Shown here: piece after piece, positions 60,728-64,000 of the stretch | How positions within the stretch are numbered: the first letter of the stretch is position 1 | How the letters are laid out: each line of letters begins with the position of its first letter | Assembly (NCBI GenBank): GCA_023910605.1 | Contig: JAAVVV010000001.1 | Location: forward strand, 2,966,698-3,030,697 | Reading direction: 5' to 3' | Length of the DNA: 64,000 nucleotides | From: Bosea sp. (in: a-proteobacteria) | GTDB lineage: Bacteria > Pseudomonadota > Alphaproteobacteria > Rhizobiales > Beijerinckiaceae | The notes under the pieces: model-generated | Database searches by the model: none | Seen by the model: the letters and a program-made list of their open reading frames with translations, nothing else | Told to the model about the DNA's origin: nothing | Position numbers and translations under genes: made by a program

Positions 60728-62152
60728 ATGACCGCGCACCCCACCTCCCCCCGGTTCAGGGACAACGCCGTCCGGGCGCTCAAGGACGAGCAGCTTCAGA
60801 AGGCGATGGGCAATGTCCGCAAGGGCTTCATCGACAAGCGCCTCGCCGCAGCCGGCAAGCTGCCGGAGTTCGAGGAGCTGCGCGAGAGCGCCAAGGCCAT
60901 CAAGGACCATACGCTGGCCCATCTCGACCTTTATCTCGAGCGCTACGAGGACAAGGTGAAGGCCGCCGGCGGGCATGTGCATTTTGCCCGCGACGCTGCC
61001 GAGGCCCGCTCCCTCATCCTCGACATCTGCCGTTCCGTGGGCGCCAGGACCGTGACCAAGGGCAAGTCGATGATCTCCGAGGAGATCGCGATAAACGCCC
61101 ATCTCGAGGCCAACGGCATCACGCCGGTCGAGACAGACCTCGGCGAATACATCATCCAGCTGCGCAACGAGCTGCCGAGCCACATCATCGCCCCGGCCGT
61201 CCACCTCAACGCCACGCAGGTGGAGGAGGATTTCCGGCGCGTTCACACCCATCTCGACAAGGGCCGCGACCTCTCCCAGCCCGTGCAGCTGCTCACCGAG
61301 GCGCGCGGCGTTCTGCGCGACCGCTTCCTCGCAGCCGATGTCGGCATCACCGGCGCCAACTTCCTCGTGGCGGAGACCGGCACCTCGATCATCGTCACCA
61401 ATGAAGGCAATGGCGACCTCACGCAGATCCTGCCCAAGGTTCACATCGTCATCGCCAGCCTCGAGAAGCTCGTGCCGACGCTGGAGGATGCAAGCCAGAT
61501 CCTGCGCGTGCTGGCCCGCTCGGCTACCGGCCAGGAGATGAGCGTCTACACCACCTTCTCGACCGGCCCGCGCCGCAAGGGCGACCCCGACGGCCCCGAA
61601 CAGTACCATGTCGTGCTGCTCGACAATGGCCGCACGTCGATGCTCGGCACAGAGTTCCAGGACATGCTGCGCTGCATCCGCTGCGGCGCCTGCATGAACC
61701 ACTGTCCGGTCTATCATGCCGTGGGCGGCCATGCTTATGGCTGGGTCTATCCCGGCCCCATGGGCGCTGTGCTGACGCCCTCGCTGATCGGGGTGGACAA
61801 GGGCGGGCACCTGCCAAACGCCTCCACCTTCTGCGGGCGCTGCGAGAGCGTCTGCCCGATGAAGATCCCGCTGCCGAAGATGATGCATTCGTGGCGCGAG
61901 CGCGAGTTCGAGCGGCATCTGTCCCCGGCCACGATGCGTTATGGCATCAGCTTCTGGGGCTTCTTCGCGAAGCGGCCCAGGCTCTACCGGCTTGCCACCT
62001 CGCTCTGCATGCGGGCCATGGCGGCCATGGGCAAGGCCAGGGGCCGCTTCACCTCGCTGCCCTTCGCGGACGGCTGGACGAAGCATCGCGATTTCCCCGC
62101 GCCGCAGGGCGCGACATTCCAGGAACGCTGGAAGAAGGAGCGCCGCTCATGA
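60728..62152 (+). CDS. lutB: Lactate utilisation iron-sulfur protein LutB
   Basis: The 474-aa protein has an N-terminal LUD domain (VTKGKSMISEEIAINAHLE, GANFLVAETGTSIIVTNEG) and C-terminal ferredoxin motifs CIRCGACMNHCP and CGRCESVCPMKIP. It starts 94 bp after lutA, and its stop overlaps the lutC start (ATGA). Confidence 0.96.
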   Translation: MTAHPTSPRFRDNAVRALKDEQLQKAMGNVRKGFIDKRLAAAGKLPEFEELRESAKAIKDHTLAHLDLYLERYEDKVKAAGGHVHFARDAAEARSLILDICRSVGARTVTKGKSMISEEIAINAHLEANGITPVETDLGEYIIQLRNELPSHIIAPAVHLNATQVEEDFRRVHTHLDKGRDLSQPVQLLTEARGVLRDRFLAADVGITGANFLVAETGTSIIVTNEGNGDLTQILPKVHIVIASLEKLVPTLEDASQILRVLARSATGQEMSVYTTFSTGPRRKGDPDGPEQYHVVLLDNGRTSMLGTEFQDMLRCIRCGACMNHCPVYHAVGGHAYGWVYPGPMGAVLTPSLIGVDKGGHLPNASTFCGRCESVCPMKIPLPKMMHSWREREFERHLSPATMRYGISFWGFFAKRPRLYRLATSLCMRAMAAMGKARGRFTSLPFADGWTKHRDFPAPQGATFQERWKKERRS

Positions 62153-62820
62153 GCGCCCGTGACGAGATCATGCTGTCCATACGCCGTTCGCTCGCCGTGA
62201 CGGGCAAGGAGGCTCCGCGCCGCCAGGCGGTCGATGAGCGCATCGATCGCGCGCCCCGCGGCGTGGTGGTGGAGCGCAGCCAGCTCACGGGCGAAGCGCG
62301 CCTCGCCCTGTTCCGCCAGATGGCGGAGGCCACATTCGCCACCGTCGTCGCAGTGGACAGCGCGTCCGAGGTGCCGGGCGAGGTGGCCAGCTATCTGCGG
62401 AATCACAACCTGCCCGCCACGATCCGCATGGGCGATGATCTCAGGCTGAAGGCCATGCCCTGGCAGTCCACCGCCCTCGATATGGCGAGCGGCCCCAGCG
62501 ACGGGCGCGACCTCAACAGCGTCTGCTATGCCTTCGCAGGCGTGGCCGAGACAGGCACGCTCGTGCTCACATCGGGCTCCGCCAACCCCACCACGCTCAA
62601 TTTCCTGCCTGACAACCACATCGTCGTGGTCAACGCGCGCGACATCGCTGGCGACTATGAGGAGATGTGGACACGGCTTCGCTTCGCCACCGGCAAGGGC
62701 GAGATGCCGCGAACGGTCAATTGGGTCACAGGCCCTTCGCGATCGGGCGACATCGAGCAGGTGCTGCTGCTGGGCGCGCACGGGCCGCGCCGCGTGCACA
62801 TCATCCTCGTGGGCAACTAA
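62149..62820 (+). CDS. lutC: Lactate utilisation protein LutC
   Basis: The 223-aa protein has a LUD/DUF162 domain with AGVAETGTLVLTSGSANPTT and FLPDNHIVVVNARDIAGDY. The start at 62149 overlaps the lutB stop by 4 bp, so translation is coupled. It is the last gene of lutABC; no lactate permease gene is present in the window. Confidence 0.95.
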   Translation: MSARDEIMLSIRRSLAVTGKEAPRRQAVDERIDRAPRGVVVERSQLTGEARLALFRQMAEATFATVVAVDSASEVPGEVASYLRNHNLPATIRMGDDLRLKAMPWQSTALDMASGPSDGRDLNSVCYAFAGVAETGTLVLTSGSANPTTLNFLPDNHIVVVNARDIAGDYEEMWTRLRFATGKGEMPRTVNWVTGPSRSGDIEQVLLLGAHGPRRVHIILVGN

Positions 62821-62853
62821 GCGCCGAGCCCCGGCCGGCGCCCTGCGCGGCGA

Positions 62854-63471
62854 TCATTCCATCACCGCGGCCTTCAGGATGCAGACCATGCTGGCCTCGC
62901 CCGGCCCCTCGCTGATGCAGCGCACGGTATGGGGCCGGTCGCAGCGATAGCGCAGCGTCTCGCCGGCCCTGGCCCGCTGGATCACGCCGGCCACATCCAC
63001 TTCGAACTCGCCGGAGGTGACCGAGAGGCACTCGACCGAGCCGCGCTGATGGCCCTCGGATTCGAGCTGGCCGCCCGTCTCGGACGAGACGGCGTACCAT
63101 TGCAGCCATTCCACCGTCTTGATCCAGCCGACGATGGCCAGGCGCATCTTGCCATCTTCCGAAACGAGGATGGGCGTGTCGGCCTTGGTCGACTTCTCGA
63201 TGAAGGCCTCTTCCTCGGCGTCGGACAGCACGCGCTCGATCGACACGTCGAGCGCCTGCGACAGCCGCCAGATGGTGGCGAGGGTCGGGTTGGTCTCGTT
63301 GCGCTCGATCTGGCTGATGATCGACTTGGCCACGCCCGATTGCTCCGCCAACTCCGAGAGCGACAGGTTGTAGGCCTTGCGCAGGCGCTGGATCGTCTTG
63401 CCGAGATTGCCCGAGATGATCTGCGCGCCGCTCTCCAGCTCGCGGGGCTTGTCCTTGATCTCGATGCCCAT
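62854..63471 (-). CDS. XRE-family regulator with cupin domain
   Basis: The 205-aa protein has an HTH_XRE domain (about 25-80; LSLSELAEQSGVAKSIISQI) and a C-terminal cupin (about 115-200) with GGQLESEGHQRGSVECLSV. Such HTH-cupin regulators often sense small metabolites. It converges on lutC, with a small dyad about 59 bp upstream of its own start. Confidence 0.9.
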   Translation of the reverse strand: MGIEIKDKPRELESGAQIISGNLGKTIQRLRKAYNLSLSELAEQSGVAKSIISQIERNETNPTLATIWRLSQALDVSIERVLSDAEEEAFIEKSTKADTPILVSEDGKMRLAIVGWIKTVEWLQWYAVSSETGGQLESEGHQRGSVECLSVTSGEFEVDVAGVIQRARAGETLRYRCDRPHTVRCISEGPGEASMVCILKAAVME

Positions 63472-63529
63472 CAGGCCTCCGTTTCGTCGTGTCGCGCCCG
63501 CGGCGCGGTCACTGCCCCGCTGTCCGTCA

Positions 63530-63545
63530 AAACGAACATGCGTTT
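63530..63545. promoter_or_regulatory. Small dyad upstream of XRE-cupin gene
   Basis: AAACG (63530-63534) and CGTTT (63541-63545) form perfect arms around AACATG, 59 bp before the XRE start codon. It is a possible autoregulatory operator, of low certainty. Confidence 0.3.
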
Positions 63546-63651
63546 GTCATTAAGGACGAACCATGCCCGCGATGGCGGCTGGGCGCAAGCCTTGGCGCGG
63601 ATCGAACGAGGGGAGCCGCAAGCGGCTCGACCAAGCACGCGAGCCTGCTGT

Positions 63652-64000
63652 TCAGGCCCCCGCCCGGCGCAACATCGCCCCCAGCGCCACCACGGCGACG
63701 AAGGCGGCCAGCCCGCAGGCAGCCATCACGCCCAGCGCGACCGGCGCGCCCGCGCCATCGATGAGCAGGGCGAAGGCCATGGGCGACAGCGCCTTGGCCG
63801 CGAGCGTCGGCGCGGCGACGGCTCCAAGGGTGCGCCCGTAATTCTCGCGTCCCAGCAGCCCCAGCACCATCACGCCACGTGCGATCGTGACAAGGCCGTT
63901 CGATATCCCGTAAAGCACCGCGAACGCGAAGACGCCGGCCATGGCCGCGCCCGCGAACAGCAGCGCCGTGAAGGCCAGCGGCAGCACGCCGGTCGCGACA
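63652..64000 (-). CDS. MFS transporter, C-terminal part (cut by window edge)
   Basis: At least 116 codons of a leftward hydrophobic protein run off the window end. It has at least three membrane segments (FTALLFAGAAMAGVFAFAVL; GVMAACGLAAFVAVVALG) and the MFS-like loop RENYGRTLGAV. The N-terminus and substrate cannot be determined. Confidence 0.7.
   Translation of the reverse strand, partial: VATGVLPLAFTALLFAGAAMAGVFAFAVLYGISNGLVTIARGVMVLGLLGRENYGRTLGAVAAPTLAAKALSPMAFALLIDGAGAPVALGVMAACGLAAFVAVVALGAMLRRAGA

Noticed and set aside
1..64000. tRNA, rRNA or riboswitch genes
   Set aside because: I looked through the intergenic stretches and saw no tRNA cloverleaf ends, rRNA segments or recognisable riboswitch cores. 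A covariance-model scan would be decisive.

Overview
The window looks like chromosome from a GC-rich alphaproteobacterium of the order Hyphomicrobiales. The markers are fliX, flbT, flaF and a MotE-type protein, DUF1522-type flagellins, a one-cysteine DksA, and CtrA/FlbD/sigma-54 style flagellar promoters. The genus cannot be fixed from the sequence alone; a Bosea-, Bradyrhizobium- or Methylobacterium-like relative is an inference.

Layout. Positions 1-4070 hold a truncated exported protein, dksA and an MFS transporter. Positions 4076-17260 are a flagellar block. A leftward operon flgF-flgG-flgA-flgH faces a rightward operon fliL-fliM-DUF6468-motE-like. A leftward fliX faces rightward flgI-flgJ-flgN-like, followed by flaG and two tandem flagellins. 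Positions 17421-22055 carry a GT-A-like glycosyltransferase, a five-copy 262-bp tandem repeat array, a YkgJ-like cysteine-cluster protein, an FkbM methyltransferase and a second SAM methyltransferase. A third flagellin and the flagellin regulators flbT and flaF follow (22216-24323), so the modification genes are bracketed by flagellins. Positions 24357-27636 are metabolic and regulatory genes (ReAV-type asparaginase, alpha/beta hydrolase, stand-alone RAM domain, LysR). An intact ISAs1-family insertion sequence with a perfect 10-bp target duplication sits at 27722-28974. A five-gene peptide-type ABC importer follows (29268-34912), then the hook operon flgE-flgK-flgL (35101-40019).

The right third holds a leftward sixA-ycjX-ycjF operon, a TetR regulator with a clear 27-bp palindromic operator before a DUF2852 gene, a MoxR ATPase, a Cys/Met-type PLP enzyme, a CPA2 antiporter, a LysE exporter, a CoxE-like VWA protein and a universal stress protein. 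A 2-hydroxyacid oxidation region follows: LysR divergent from glcDEF, a DUF3422 protein, lutABC and an XRE-cupin regulator. The window ends inside another MFS gene.

How it works together. Three flagellar intergenic regions (fliL/flgF, fliX/flgI, upstream of flgE) share the same parts. Each has a CCGGCA-N5-TGCCG palindrome of the FlbD ftr type, lying 94-110 bp upstream of a sigma-54 -24/-12 promoter, with a CtrA-like TTAACC box nearby. Similar CtrA-type boxes sit 67-71 nt before fliL, fkbM and the third flagellin. This suggests a Caulobacter-like hierarchy that also covers the flagellin-modification genes. The most original observation is the tandem array, whose unit contains a copy of the 3' end of the adjacent YkgJ-like gene. 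No wholly new defence or metabolic system is visible. The sites were read by eye and no database search was run.
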